Below the pieces are notes generated by a model, which did no database searches, was not told the DNA's origin, and was given only the letters and a program-made list of their open reading frames with translations. From Arthrobacter bussei (GTDB lineage: Bacteria > Actinomycetota > Actinomycetes > Actinomycetales > Micrococcaceae): DNA of 64,000 bases. A program made the translations under genes and the position numbers. Positions 8,002 through 16,053 of this stretch are shown piece after piece (the first letter of the stretch is position 1; every line of letters starts with the position of its first letter). Where the stretch lies: contig NZ_VJXX01000002.1 of assembly GCF_009377195.2 (NCBI RefSeq), positions 1 through 64,000 on the forward strand. Reading direction: 5' to 3'.

Positions 8002-9411
8002 TTAGCTGATCTGGTGGAGGGTGTGGCCGATGATGCGGGCGGCTTCTGGGTAGGCGCCGGGGTTGGGGCCGGAGTAGTTGAGGCGGACGTAGGGGCCGGT
8101 GGGCTCGGCGGGGAACCATTCGGTGCCGGGTGCGACAAGGACGTTGTGTGTTTCGCATTCCCGGATGAACGCGGTGAGGTCGGTGCTCTCGGGCAGTCTC
8201 AGCCAGAGGTTCAGACCGCCTGGCGGGATCAGGGTGAGGTGCGCCGATGGTGCGTGCTGGGTGAGGCTGGTGATGAGCAGGTCCCGGCGGGAAAGTAGCT
8301 GGTGGCGGAGCCCGCGGAGGTGACTCTGCCACCCGGGGTGGGTGACGATGTCCAGGGCGGCGGTTTGCAGGATTCCGCTGACGTACATGGACGCTGCCGC
8401 ACGGTCCGCGAGAATCCGGTCCCGTGCAGGTCCGCGGGCGATGATCGCGGCGACCCTGAGCGCCGGGGAGACGCTTTTGGTGAGGGAACGGATGTAGACG
8501 ACGTGTCCGTTGTCGTCCTGGGCTGCTACCGGGGTGGGATTCGTGGTGATCCCGAAGTCGTGGGCCCAGTCGTCCTCGACGAGGAACGCCCCATATGTTC
8601 TGACGACGTCGAGGATCTGCTGCGCGGTGGTAGCTGACCATTGGGTCCCGGTGGGGTTGGCGTAGTTCGGTTGGGCGTAGAACGCCCTAGCACCGGTTTC
8701 CTCGAACGCCCGTGCGACATGGTCCGGGTCAGGGCCGGACGGGCCGGACGCGATAGGGACCAGGCGGACGCCGGCTTGTGTTGCGGCGAGGATCGCACCC
8801 CAGTACGAGGGGGACTCGATAAGCAGCGGCCTACCGCCTGTGACCAGGGCACGGAAGATGGAACTGAGCCCGCTCTGGCTACCCGGGAGCACGATCACAT
8901 CACTGGCCTGGGGTGCTGTGATACCAGTGGGGGTGGCGGAGGCGAGTTCAGCGGCGAACCACGCCTGCAACTCCGGTATCCCGGCGATGGGTGAGCGGGT
9001 GAGCGCGGTATCGCTGCGGCCCGCTCGAGCAAGGGCGGCACGGACCAGGCGTTCGGGCAACAGTTCCCGGTCCGGGTACCCACCATGCAGGGCGATCGCG
9101 TCAACCGAGGCGGCACGCATGGTTGCCGGCTCCGAAGACAGGCGGTTGCGCGGAGACCCCAGCGCCCCGGTCTGCCACCCGTAGTCAGAGGGTCTCGCGG
9201 TGCGCACAGCACGGACGAACGTCCCTACCCCCGGTCTGCTCTCGATCAGTCCCTGCCCGGTCAAGATGCGTAATGCCTTCTGCACGGTGACCGGGCTCGC
9301 CTCGTACCGGGCCACCAGGGATCGGGTTGAGGGAAGTTTCGCACCAGCCGGAGCCGCTGCGATCCACGTTTGGAGGTCGGCCACGATCCTCGTGCTGCTA
9401 TCGTTGGTCAT
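8002..9411 (-). CDS. MocR-type GntR/aminotransferase transcriptional regulator
   Basis: 469 residues. The N-terminal winged helix (residues about 5-68: AKLPSTRSLVARYEASPVTV then VGTFV) is GntR-like. The remaining 380 residues are a fold-type I PLP-dependent aminotransferase domain: LPGSQSGLSSIFRAL, AQPNYANPTG, VEDDWAHDFG and the PLP-binding lysine in RSLTKSVSPALRVA. MocR proteins use PLP or an amino acid as ligand and usually control the divergent gene. Here that gene is an EamA transporter whose start codon region overlaps, so it is the likely target. Confidence 0.88.
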   Translation of the reverse strand: MTNDSSTRIVADLQTWIAAAPAGAKLPSTRSLVARYEASPVTVQKALRILTGQGLIESRPGVGTFVRAVRTARPSDYGWQTGALGSPRNRLSSEPATMRAASVDAIALHGGYPDRELLPERLVRAALARAGRSDTALTRSPIAGIPELQAWFAAELASATPTGITAPQASDVIVLPGSQSGLSSIFRALVTGGRPLLIESPSYWGAILAATQAGVRLVPIASGPSGPDPDHVARAFEETGARAFYAQPNYANPTGTQWSATTAQQILDVVRTYGAFLVEDDWAHDFGITTNPTPVAAQDDNGHVVYIRSLTKSVSPALRVAAIIARGPARDRILADRAAASMYVSGILQTAALDIVTHPGWQSHLRGLRHQLLSRRDLLITSLTQHAPSAHLTLIPPGGLNLWLRLPESTDLTAFIRECETHNVLVAPGTEWFPAEPTGPYVRLNYSGPNPGAYPEAARIIGHTLHQIS

Positions 9412-9422
9412 GAATCCACATA

Positions 9423-9432
9423 GTAGCGCTAC
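9423..9432. promoter_or_regulatory. Palindromic operator candidate between MocR and EamA genes
   Basis: GTAGCGCTAC is a perfect 10-bp palindrome in the 34-base gap between the MocR start (9411) and the preferred EamA start (9446). With so little space, one site could repress both promoters. It is a candidate operator only; no binding data are implied. Confidence 0.4.
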
Positions 9433-9445
9433 CCTGGAAACATCG

Positions 9446-10348
9446 ATGCCGCTATCGCCTTCCCGGGCGGGACTGGCCTGGGGTTTCCTCGGTGTCCTCG
9501 CATTCTCCTTCACCGTGCCGTTCACCCGGGTCGCGGTCGGCGGACTGTCGCCCCTGTTCATCGGCTCGGGTCGGGCCGTGATCGCCGCGACCTTAGCCAT
9601 CGCAGCTCTGTCCCTGACCCGGCAACGATTCCCCGCCGGAGTCCAGTGGGTGCGCCTGGCCGTGGTCGGCGGCGGTATCGTCATCGGCTTCCCGCTGTTG
9701 ACCTCGTATGCCCTGACCACCGCACCAGCCAGCCACGGGGCCGTGGTCATCGCACTGCTGCCGGCGGCGACCGCTGTCATGGCCGTGATCCGCGGTAAGG
9801 AGCGACCACCGGTGTCCTTCTGGGTGACGGCGGGTATGGGTGCCGTCGTCGCTGTCGGATTCGCCGCCCTGCAAGGCGGCGGCCTCACCCACCTGACAGC
9901 CTCGGACCTGTTGCTGTTTGCCGCCGTCCTCGCTGCTGCCATCGGGTACGCCGAAGGCGGTCTCCTCGCCCGTGAACTCGGCGCTTGGCAAACCGTGTCC
10001 TGGGCCCTCGTCATCGCGTCCCCGATCATGCTCGCCCTGACCATCACTGCCGTCGCACAACAACCGCCCAATGGCACTCCGACCGAGTGGGCTGCATTCG
10101 CCTACCTCGCGGTCGTCAGCATGTTCCTCGGCTTCTTCGCCTGGTACCGGGGACTCGCGATCGGGCCCATGGCGCAGGTCAGCCAAGTCCAACTCACCCA
10201 ACCCGTCCTCAGCATCCTCTGGGCAGTCTTCCTGCTGGGCGAGCACCTCACGGCTACCACCGTCATCGGAGGGATAGCCGTCATCGCCTGCGCCGGTGTC
10301 GCGGTACGGACACGACTCAACCGCCCCAAGCCAGCGTCCCGCCCATGA
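9446..10348 (+). CDS. EamA/DMT-family exporter
   Basis: 300 residues with ten predicted hydrophobic helices arranged as two EamA repeats (first from GLAWGFLGVLAFSFTVPFTR; second from ASDLLLFAAVLAAAIGYAEG). The second repeat contains YLAVVSMFLGFFAWYRGLA and QLTQPVLSILWAVFLLGE, which are family hallmarks. Such proteins export amino acids or metabolites. ATG 9446 is preferred; another in-frame ATG at 9410 overlaps the MocR start codon. The divergent MocR regulator suggests control by PLP or amino-acid status. Confidence 0.85.
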   Translation: MPLSPSRAGLAWGFLGVLAFSFTVPFTRVAVGGLSPLFIGSGRAVIAATLAIAALSLTRQRFPAGVQWVRLAVVGGGIVIGFPLLTSYALTTAPASHGAVVIALLPAATAVMAVIRGKERPPVSFWVTAGMGAVVAVGFAALQGGGLTHLTASDLLLFAAVLAAAIGYAEGGLLARELGAWQTVSWALVIASPIMLALTITAVAQQPPNGTPTEWAAFAYLAVVSMFLGFFAWYRGLAIGPMAQVSQVQLTQPVLSILWAVFLLGEHLTATTVIGGIAVIACAGVAVRTRLNRPKPASRP

Positions 10349-10398
10349 ACGATGACGGATCGTTCAGCGGACGTTCGGCGTAGGGGAACCTTTTAACT

Positions 10399-11106
10399 TC
10401 AGGACGCTTTGCTGACGATGTGTAAGAGATATCCGTACGAGAGTGTGCTTTGTCGTGCGTGAGCCTGGAGCCAGCTGTCGGCAGAGTTGTCTGGGAACTC
10501 CATGGCAACGACCTTCGCCAGGTCCTCGGGAGTGTTGAAGGTCCAGCTGCTCATGACTTTCTGAGTGGCGGCTCCTTGGTCCTGCCACCAGCACAGGATG
10601 AAATCTCCCGGGCCCTGGTGCTTCGCCGTGTTACCGGCCCGCAGCAGCTCGGCGAAGTCGCCGCCCTCCTGGTCGTTGTCGATGACGATCAGTGAGCCGC
10701 CGGGTCGGAGCACTCGGAGTGCTTCACGGAGTCCTGCGGAGCAATCGTTATTGGGTGAAGGAAAGAAGTAAGCGAAGCGAGCGTGGACAACATCGATGGA
10801 TGAATTGTTGAGGGGGATGTGTTCAGCGGACCCCTGCAGGACTGTCGCGTCGGCCGTTCGGTTCGTTGCCGTTTCGAGCAGGGAGGTATCCGGCTCTACT
10901 CCGTACAACGTGCGTGTGGTTTTGGCGTAGCGCGGCAGCCAGTAGCCGGTGCCGCAGCCGAGGTCGAGAAGGTCCTTCCCATCCCACGGGGCGGCGGTGC
11001 GAAGTGCCCGCCACAGGGTCTCCTCATGGTCGATCGCGTCGTTCTCTATCTCGTAAAGGTCGACGTTCTGTCCCTGGTTCCAGGCTTTAACGAAGTCCGT
11101 GAGCAT
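10399..11106 (-). CDS. SAM-dependent methyltransferase (class I, Methyltransf_11 type)
   Basis: 235 residues. The SAM-binding motif I is DLLDLGCGTGYWLPRYA (near residue 45), followed by the acidic YGVEPD turn, the SAEHIPLNNSSIDVVHARFA motif and the post-motif LREALRVLRPGGSLIVIDND. The substrate is unknown; this subfamily is common in actinobacterial accessory regions. ATG 11,106 has an aaaggg ribosome binding site. The gene converges on the EamA gene and is divergent from a membrane protein gene. Confidence 0.85.
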   Translation of the reverse strand: MLTDFVKAWNQGQNVDLYEIENDAIDHEETLWRALRTAAPWDGKDLLDLGCGTGYWLPRYAKTTRTLYGVEPDTSLLETATNRTADATVLQGSAEHIPLNNSSIDVVHARFAYFFPSPNNDCSAGLREALRVLRPGGSLIVIDNDQEGGDFAELLRAGNTAKHQGPGDFILCWWQDQGAATQKVMSSWTFNTPEDLAKVVAMEFPDNSADSWLQAHARQSTLSYGYLLHIVSKAS

Positions 11107-11229
11107 GCCGTCACCCTTTCATGGAATGACCGATAGGGGATCGACCTGCGAAGATCACTCAGGTCTCCTTCACAGCTCAGCCATGGTGCTGCGGGTACAG
11201 TCGTCTCAACTTGAGGTTGGGGGACCGTA

Positions 11230-11784
11230 GTGGCTAGTGCCGGAAACCGCGTGGTGGCGATCGTCTTCATCGCAGTGGGGCTGATTGCCATTGCTGCAGC
11301 CCCGTTTCTGTTTATGCCCGCACTAGTTGCGGGTTCGTGGATCTTCGCGTTGAGACTGAGAACTTCGCATCCCGGCTACTCCCGTGCCTGGTGGTGCGCC
11401 GGGCTAGCAGCTGGTTTGCTCGCAGCGGCGATAGGCGCCACCATTTCCGTGGCACCTCAACTGCTCGTGGCCGGGCTTCTGCTTTTGGGTTTCATCGCCT
11501 ACGCGGCGTCTGTGGTCCTCTTCGGCCAGGCATGGAGTCAGGGAAGCGACAGCCCGACTGCTGCTTGGGTCATAACAGTGTCGTTCGGGCTCGTGCCTGT
11601 ACTGGGGGTCGCGCTGATGGCAGCATTCGGGCGCGGCATCGCACTGGCTGACGCAGGACAATCCTCCTGGGTGATCGACACCCTGTTCCTGGCAGGACTT
11701 GCCGGCGTACCCACGTTTTTCCTGATAGGGCTGATAGCCCTCTCGAGGATGCAAACCCGTCGTGCGACTTCACTTGCCCCGTAG
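11230..11784 (+). CDS. Hypothetical membrane protein, 184 aa
   Basis: 184 residues with five or six hydrophobic helices (for example VVAIVFIAVGLIAIAAAPFL at the N-terminus and FLAGLAGVPTFFLIGLIALS near the C-terminus). No recognised motif. GTG start with ggggga upstream. Its stop codon TAG lies inside the 5' arm of the hairpin at 11,778-11,801, so that hairpin may act on the mRNA 3' end. Confidence 0.6.
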   Translation: MASAGNRVVAIVFIAVGLIAIAAAPFLFMPALVAGSWIFALRLRTSHPGYSRAWWCAGLAAGLLAAAIGATISVAPQLLVAGLLLLGFIAYAASVVLFGQAWSQGSDSPTAAWVITVSFGLVPVLGVALMAAFGRGIALADAGQSSWVIDTLFLAGLAGVPTFFLIGLIALSRMQTRRATSLAP

Positions 11785-11801
11785 AGGGATCCTTCTACGG
11801 G
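11778..11801. repeat. Dispersed hairpin repeat, perfect 8-bp stem and GGATCC loop
   Basis: CCCGTAGA-GGGATCCT-TCTACGGG: perfect 8-bp stem with the loop GGGATCCT. The best-formed member of the dispersed family. The stop codon of the upstream gene is part of the stem. No T run follows, so it is not a standard intrinsic terminator. Confidence 0.6.
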
Positions 11802-11834
11802 CCACCTTCTAGAGGCCAAGGGCTAGGGTGACTC

Positions 11835-12416
11835 ATGACAACCATCGTTCGGGCACCAGGAAACTTAGTAGTTGCGACCATCGAGAGGGTAGATGTTCGC
11901 TTCGCGGGGGTCGACGTCACGAAAGCTCCCCTCCACGTGGACGTTCCCTCAGGCACCCCCTGCGTAGTTGTCTATCTCAGCGCCGTGCGAGGGTACGAGA
12001 CGGTAAGTCATGACGCGGAAATGGCTCGAACCCGAAGCCGTGAGGACCTTGCGGCAGAAGCTGAGAAAGCTCAAAAGGACGGACCTCCCCAGTTGAGCAA
12101 TTTCGACAGAGTGGGCGTCACCATTACGGACGACGAGGGTACTCAGTACGAGCCGTCCGCGTTCCGAATGGTGGGTGACGGTCTTGGTTGGGATGACATG
12201 TGCGTCTACACGCCGGCGCCACCTTCAGCAGCCGCGATTCTGCACTTGGACTTCACGGTCGATGGGGAGTCCACAAACAGCGGCTGCGACGTAGCCCTAT
12301 CTCCTGCTGAGGGATCCTCAGTGAAACGGACGGATGCCAGATTTAGCCGTCCTTCGGACGAGGCATATCGCTGGGCAACCCGAGATCCCATAGCGTCAGA
12401 GCTTTGGAGAGCTTGA
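11835..12416 (+). CDS. Hypothetical protein, 193 aa
   Basis: Soluble protein rich in beta-type segments (NLVVATIERVDVRFAGVDVT, PCVVVYLSAVRG) with a charged helical insert (ARTRSREDLAAEAEKAQKDG). I do not recognise the family. ATG at 11,835. The next gene starts 15 bases after its stop with a good ribosome binding site, so the two are probably cotranscribed. Confidence 0.55.
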   Translation: MTTIVRAPGNLVVATIERVDVRFAGVDVTKAPLHVDVPSGTPCVVVYLSAVRGYETVSHDAEMARTRSREDLAAEAEKAQKDGPPQLSNFDRVGVTITDDEGTQYEPSAFRMVGDGLGWDDMCVYTPAPPSAAAILHLDFTVDGESTNSGCDVALSPAEGSSVKRTDARFSRPSDEAYRWATRDPIASELWRA

Positions 12417-12431
12417 GAGGGAGACAGTGCC

Positions 12432-13202
12432 ATGGGGGCGGGAAGTAACGGGCCAGTGGTTGAGGACATCGGTTCGCTCAACGACTCAGGGGACTTCTCA
12501 CCTGACGGCCGACCTCAGCAACCGGCTCCTAGCAGTCCTTACCGGAAGGGAACGGCTGCGGCCGCCGCAGGGATAGTGGCTTTCGGGTACATCGTGCTTT
12601 ACACGGCTCTGACCTCGTCGCCGCCTGTTCCAGTGGTGCCCGAACCAGAGGTCATTCAGAGCGTTCCTTCCAGCGTGAAGTGCGAGGAGTTAACGTTCTT
12701 CGTTGCGGATAATCAGCACTACGAGAATGTCAAAGTCGAACCGCCCTTAGGTGCTTGTACGGTCGCAGCACGTCCTCCTGCAGGAGCTGTCATCGATCCG
12801 GTGTCAGCGTGTGAAGCCGTTGGCGGTCACGTCACCGCCTGGCATGAAGGTGATTATCCGACCCTATTGGAGCAGCGCCCAGCGCTTCCGAATGGGCAAA
12901 GGATACTGACCACGACGGACGCCGAGAGCCAGACCGTGATGGAACTCGGGATCGTGATGCCGAATCAGACTTTCTCCCTGTGCGGGCCTTTGGAGTGGCG
13001 CTACGAACACGACGGCCAACAGCTTACTCAGCAGATCCCAGCAGACGCGGACTTAGGTGAACTGCCGAAGGGCAGGTACTACGCCTACGAACGCACGACC
13101 GAGGGCAACCTCAAACTGCGTGGTGTTGGAAACCGGCACTATTACATCGAACCGCTTCCCGAGGGGTTCCCTCTTCCCAGCTCACTCAGCAACGAGCCAT
13201 GA
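12432..13202 (+). CDS. Hypothetical single-pass membrane protein, 256 aa
   Basis: 256 residues: a cytoplasmic Pro-rich N-terminus, one transmembrane helix near residues 41-60 (GTAAAAAGIVAFGYIVLYTA) and an external domain with four Cys (VKCEELT, LGACTVA, SACEAVG, SLCGPLE) that could form disulfides. Ribosome binding site gagggag before ATG 12,432. It probably shares a transcript with the preceding gene. Function unknown. The aspartic-protease-like gene follows in the same direction after 73 bases. Confidence 0.6.
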   Translation: MGAGSNGPVVEDIGSLNDSGDFSPDGRPQQPAPSSPYRKGTAAAAAGIVAFGYIVLYTALTSSPPVPVVPEPEVIQSVPSSVKCEELTFFVADNQHYENVKVEPPLGACTVAARPPAGAVIDPVSACEAVGGHVTAWHEGDYPTLLEQRPALPNGQRILTTTDAESQTVMELGIVMPNQTFSLCGPLEWRYEHDGQQLTQQIPADADLGELPKGRYYAYERTTEGNLKLRGVGNRHYYIEPLPEGFPLPSSLSNEP

Positions 13203-13275
13203 AGTCGTGCACCCACCTAGAGTCACGTATGTGGATCCCCAATGGACGCGTTGGGCCTGCTTCTAGAATCAGCAG

Positions 13276-14079
13276 ATGGTAGCCACTCACCTCCCGCTCG
13301 ACGTAGTGCCTGATGAGGACGATCCGCTGTGCGCAACAGTGTGGGTCACCGTTCAAGTTGGCGAGGACCGCATCCCTTTCGTCCTGGATTCAGGTGCCCG
13401 CCGAAGCCAAGTACGCGCTGACGTGGCAAGCAACTGGCCCGTTCTCAGCGAGGACAGGTCCCACACCGTGTTCTCGGAGCTCCAAAGCGTCTACGTCGCA
13501 GCGCCTCCCCTGCTCCTAGGTGAGCTGCGGATCGAGGGTCTGGAAGTGAGTCGGGCCCCGGGTGATGACGCCGGTGCTCACAATCTTCTGGGACTCGACG
13601 TACTTCGCCATCACAGTTGCCTCCTCAACCTGGCAGAGCAGACGCTGACCCTCGACGGCCCGACGGACACCACAGGAGCAACGATGCCTCTGTACCTGGA
13701 CGATGTCGGCCACGCCTACCTCGATGTAGTCGTCGAATCGGCGACAGCATCCGCGGTATGGGACACGGGCGCAGGAATCACCGTGGTCAACCCTTCGCTC
13801 ATCGCCCAACATCCACAGATGTTCAACGAAGTTGAGCCGACGAGCGGGACAGACGGCGCCGGCCAAACCCAGCAGACACCGACCTACATCATGGGCCCGG
13901 TCAGCATCGCCGGCGTTACCTTTCAAACCCAGAAGGTCGCGGCCGTTGACCTCAGCGCAGCCAACGCCACGCTAGATCGACCAATGGACCTCATCCTTGG
14001 CTACCCCACACTGTGCCAAGCGACCTGGTACATGGACTTCCCTCGACGCCAATGGGCGCTCTCACTACTACCTCGCTGA
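13276..14079 (+). CDS. Two-lobed retropepsin-like aspartic protease (clan AA)
   Basis: 267 residues in two similar halves. The first half has FVLDSGARRSQV (catalytic D-S-G near residue 40) and later NLLGLDVL. The second has AVWDTGAGITVV (D-T-G near residue 161) and later LILGYPTL. Hydrophobic-hydrophobic-Asp-Thr/Ser-Gly followed by a distal hydrophobic-hydrophobic-Gly is the retropepsin/pepsin signature, and two copies in one chain give a pseudo-dimeric enzyme. No signal peptide is seen, so it is predicted to be cytoplasmic. Arg rather than Ala/Thr follows the first DSGA, which may affect activity. Substrate unknown. Confidence 0.65.
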   Translation: MVATHLPLDVVPDEDDPLCATVWVTVQVGEDRIPFVLDSGARRSQVRADVASNWPVLSEDRSHTVFSELQSVYVAAPPLLLGELRIEGLEVSRAPGDDAGAHNLLGLDVLRHHSCLLNLAEQTLTLDGPTDTTGATMPLYLDDVGHAYLDVVVESATASAVWDTGAGITVVNPSLIAQHPQMFNEVEPTSGTDGAGQTQQTPTYIMGPVSIAGVTFQTQKVAAVDLSAANATLDRPMDLILGYPTLCQATWYMDFPRRQWALSLLPR

Positions 14080-14213
14080 ATAGCTGGCGCCTCTCCAGGA
14101 ATACGATCCCCCTGAGTGTCCCGCTCGAGGATGGGTTTGCGGGATGGCTGAAGAAACGGGCTGGATAGACTCGAGAGCATGACAAATGATGTCTCCGTCA
14201 CTGCTGGTCGCTG

Positions 14214-14582
14214 ATGCCTGAAGAGTATGTCGCTCTGAGCATCCTGCTTCTCACCTTGGTGTTCCTGCCCACTGTCTGCCTGTTTGTCACCCGTCAGGCA
14301 GCTGAGGGCTTGATCAGCCGCAACGCAGCAGCCGGGATCCGTACCAGGCACACCCAGGCATCTGATGAAGCTTGGGCAGCCGGGCACAGAGCTGCTCTTC
14401 CAGCGTTGAGGAAGATGATGCCGGTCGCCGGTATCGGAATGATCGCGGCCCTGGCCGCACAGGTTCTTGTTGGTGGACAGGCAGGACCGCTGATTGCGTT
14501 CGGGGCGCTCATCGCGCAGACCGTGGTCCTTTTCCGCTCGACTGCGCTGGCTAATGCTGCCGCACGCACGGCCACCGAGTAG
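14214..14582 (+). CDS. SdpI-family small membrane protein
   Basis: 122 residues with an N-terminal helix (YVALSILLLTLVFLPTVCLF), the SdpI-family motif RNAAAGIRTRHTQASDEAWA followed by AGHRAALP, and two further helices. In Bacillus, SdpI gives immunity to the SdpC cannibalism toxin; short actinobacterial relatives have no proven role. The next gene starts 11 bases later and is probably cotranscribed. A deleted copy of this pair lies at 40,604-40,960. Confidence 0.75.
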   Translation: MPEEYVALSILLLTLVFLPTVCLFVTRQAAEGLISRNAAAGIRTRHTQASDEAWAAGHRAALPALRKMMPVAGIGMIAALAAQVLVGGQAGPLIAFGALIAQTVVLFRSTALANAAARTATE

Positions 14583-14592
14583 GGCCCAGGCA

Positions 14593-15141
14593 GTGAACCC
14601 TGATCGGTCCACATCATTTACGTCAGTTGTTGCGGGCCTGCTGGTCGGTGTCGGACTAGCTGGTGCCGGCTGGTTCGCTATCGGGCCCGACCACGTCGTC
14701 TACGCGGTCATCGTCCAGGGCGGGTTTCTCTTCATGGCGCTGCTGATCGGTCCGTCACTGGTCGACACTGCGCGCTCCCGCTACCAGGTCAGATCGTTCG
14801 AACCACGGATCTATGCGCTGCTGGGTGCTGAGGTCGTTCGGCGTGCCCTCGATGTCGTGGGCTGGAACCGGGTCATCAAGAACATGCGTCAGGCCAACAA
14901 CGAAGAGCTGGGTACGAGCGGCTTCCCCCGAGGGACTGAACAGTCCGAAACCGGTCACCTTCTCGGCCTCGCCGCCACAGGGCTCCTCGTCCTCATTGCT
15001 GCAGTGACGTCCCACCCCGCGGGCGCCCTGCAGATCCTGCTCATCGGAGCCCTCCTCCACGTTTACCCGATCATGATCCAGCGCCTCGTTCGCTTCAGAC
15101 TCACGCATCGGCCCACCCGCAGCAACCGCCTTGAGCGCTAA
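14593..15141 (+). CDS. Membrane protein, possibly CrtO-acyltransferase-like
   Basis: 182 residues from GTG 14,593 (VNPDRSTSFTSVV), 11 bases after the SdpI gene. Two N-terminal helices are followed by RSFEPRIYALLGAEVVRRAL and VVGWNRVIKNMRQ, then FPRGTEQSETGHLLGLAATG and a further helix pair. The pattern resembles the glycosyl-diaponeurosporenoate acyltransferase (CrtO) superfamily, though the match is by eye and weak. No carotenoid genes are nearby. Confidence 0.5.
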   Translation: MNPDRSTSFTSVVAGLLVGVGLAGAGWFAIGPDHVVYAVIVQGGFLFMALLIGPSLVDTARSRYQVRSFEPRIYALLGAEVVRRALDVVGWNRVIKNMRQANNEELGTSGFPRGTEQSETGHLLGLAATGLLVLIAAVTSHPAGALQILLIGALLHVYPIMIQRLVRFRLTHRPTRSNRLER

Positions 15142-15266
15142 GGGATGGTTCACCGGTCGTGGCCGGCGGATGCCATCAGGCATTCGACAGCATCAGTGAG
15201 TTCTGAAGGCGGTCAGCATCCGTCGAGCTCATTGACACGTGGAGAGCTTGCTGACTGACTAGCGGG

Positions 15267-15986
15267 ATGACGACCGACGCGGTTCTCGACAAAGTGTTGT
15301 CCTTGAGTCACGCGGCGGTGGGGGGACATCTACTCTCCGATGCCGACTCCCTCGCAGCTGGAATCGGTGCGACAGGCTGGAGTCGCTCAATTGACGGAGG
15401 ACACTGGCACTGCCCTGATGAATCGTCCTGGTCGCTGCTTTCCTCGGATCACGCACCAAATCTTGCGGTCTTCCTGACTGACGAGGACGCGGCAACGGTC
15501 TTCACAGCAGGCCAGGAGCTTGCGCGACGACTCGATGAATTCGAGGGCCTGACCCGTCACGGGGCTGATCCCGGTTGGCCGACCTGGCCACTGGGCGACC
15601 CTCGCTGGGCAGAGTGGAACGGGCTCGGGCCTGACTGGGTCATGTGGATCGGCGGTCCGGCACGGATCTCGCTGAACGTCAGTCCCGCCTATCAGCCTGG
15701 ACGCTACCGTTCACCGCCGCACCTGCACTTCCAAATCGAGCGCCTCGACACTCCGTCGGAGGGTCTTCCGGTCGACCATGAACGCGCCCGTCGGATCCTG
15801 CGCTCGGGATCACCTATCGCACGGTGGTACCTCGCCGCCGAGAACGACTTGCCCCAGGACGTCATCAACGCACTTCAGCGTGATGACGACACCGCTGTCG
15901 TTGCGGCCGTGGAGTCAGGCGAGAAGTTCCGCACCATGCATGCTGCTGCCCAAGAACACATGAGGCGGCAGGAGGATTTACCCTAA
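15267..15986 (+). CDS. Hypothetical protein, 239 aa
   Basis: Soluble, Trp-rich protein (GHWHCPDESSWSLL, DPGWPTWPLGDPRWAEW) with a HLHFQIER strand in the middle and a helical C-terminus. Family not recognised. The ATG follows gcggg. Isolated between repeat-like intergenic stretches, so probably a single-gene unit. Confidence 0.55.
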   Translation: MTTDAVLDKVLSLSHAAVGGHLLSDADSLAAGIGATGWSRSIDGGHWHCPDESSWSLLSSDHAPNLAVFLTDEDAATVFTAGQELARRLDEFEGLTRHGADPGWPTWPLGDPRWAEWNGLGPDWVMWIGGPARISLNVSPAYQPGRYRSPPHLHFQIERLDTPSEGLPVDHERARRILRSGSPIARWYLAAENDLPQDVINALQRDDDTAVVAAVESGEKFRTMHAAAQEHMRRQEDLP

Positions 15987-16003
15987 CGCCGACCGTTGGC
16001 ATT

Positions 16004-16020
16004 CCCGCTGAAGGATCCTC
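16004..16020. repeat. Dispersed repeat core CCCGCTGAAGGATCC
   Basis: The 15-base core here is nearly identical to the sequence at the end of the permease gene (22,471-22,485, with GACCC in place of GATCC). Between two hypothetical genes. Confidence 0.4.
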
Positions 16021-16053
16021 TGGTGAACGTGGGCTTGCACGTAGGGTGAGCAG

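Noticed and set aside
8002-10077. A 691-codon version of the MocR gene
   Set aside because: The extra N-terminal 222 codons are antisense to the EamA gene; the GntR domain begins at ATG 9411.
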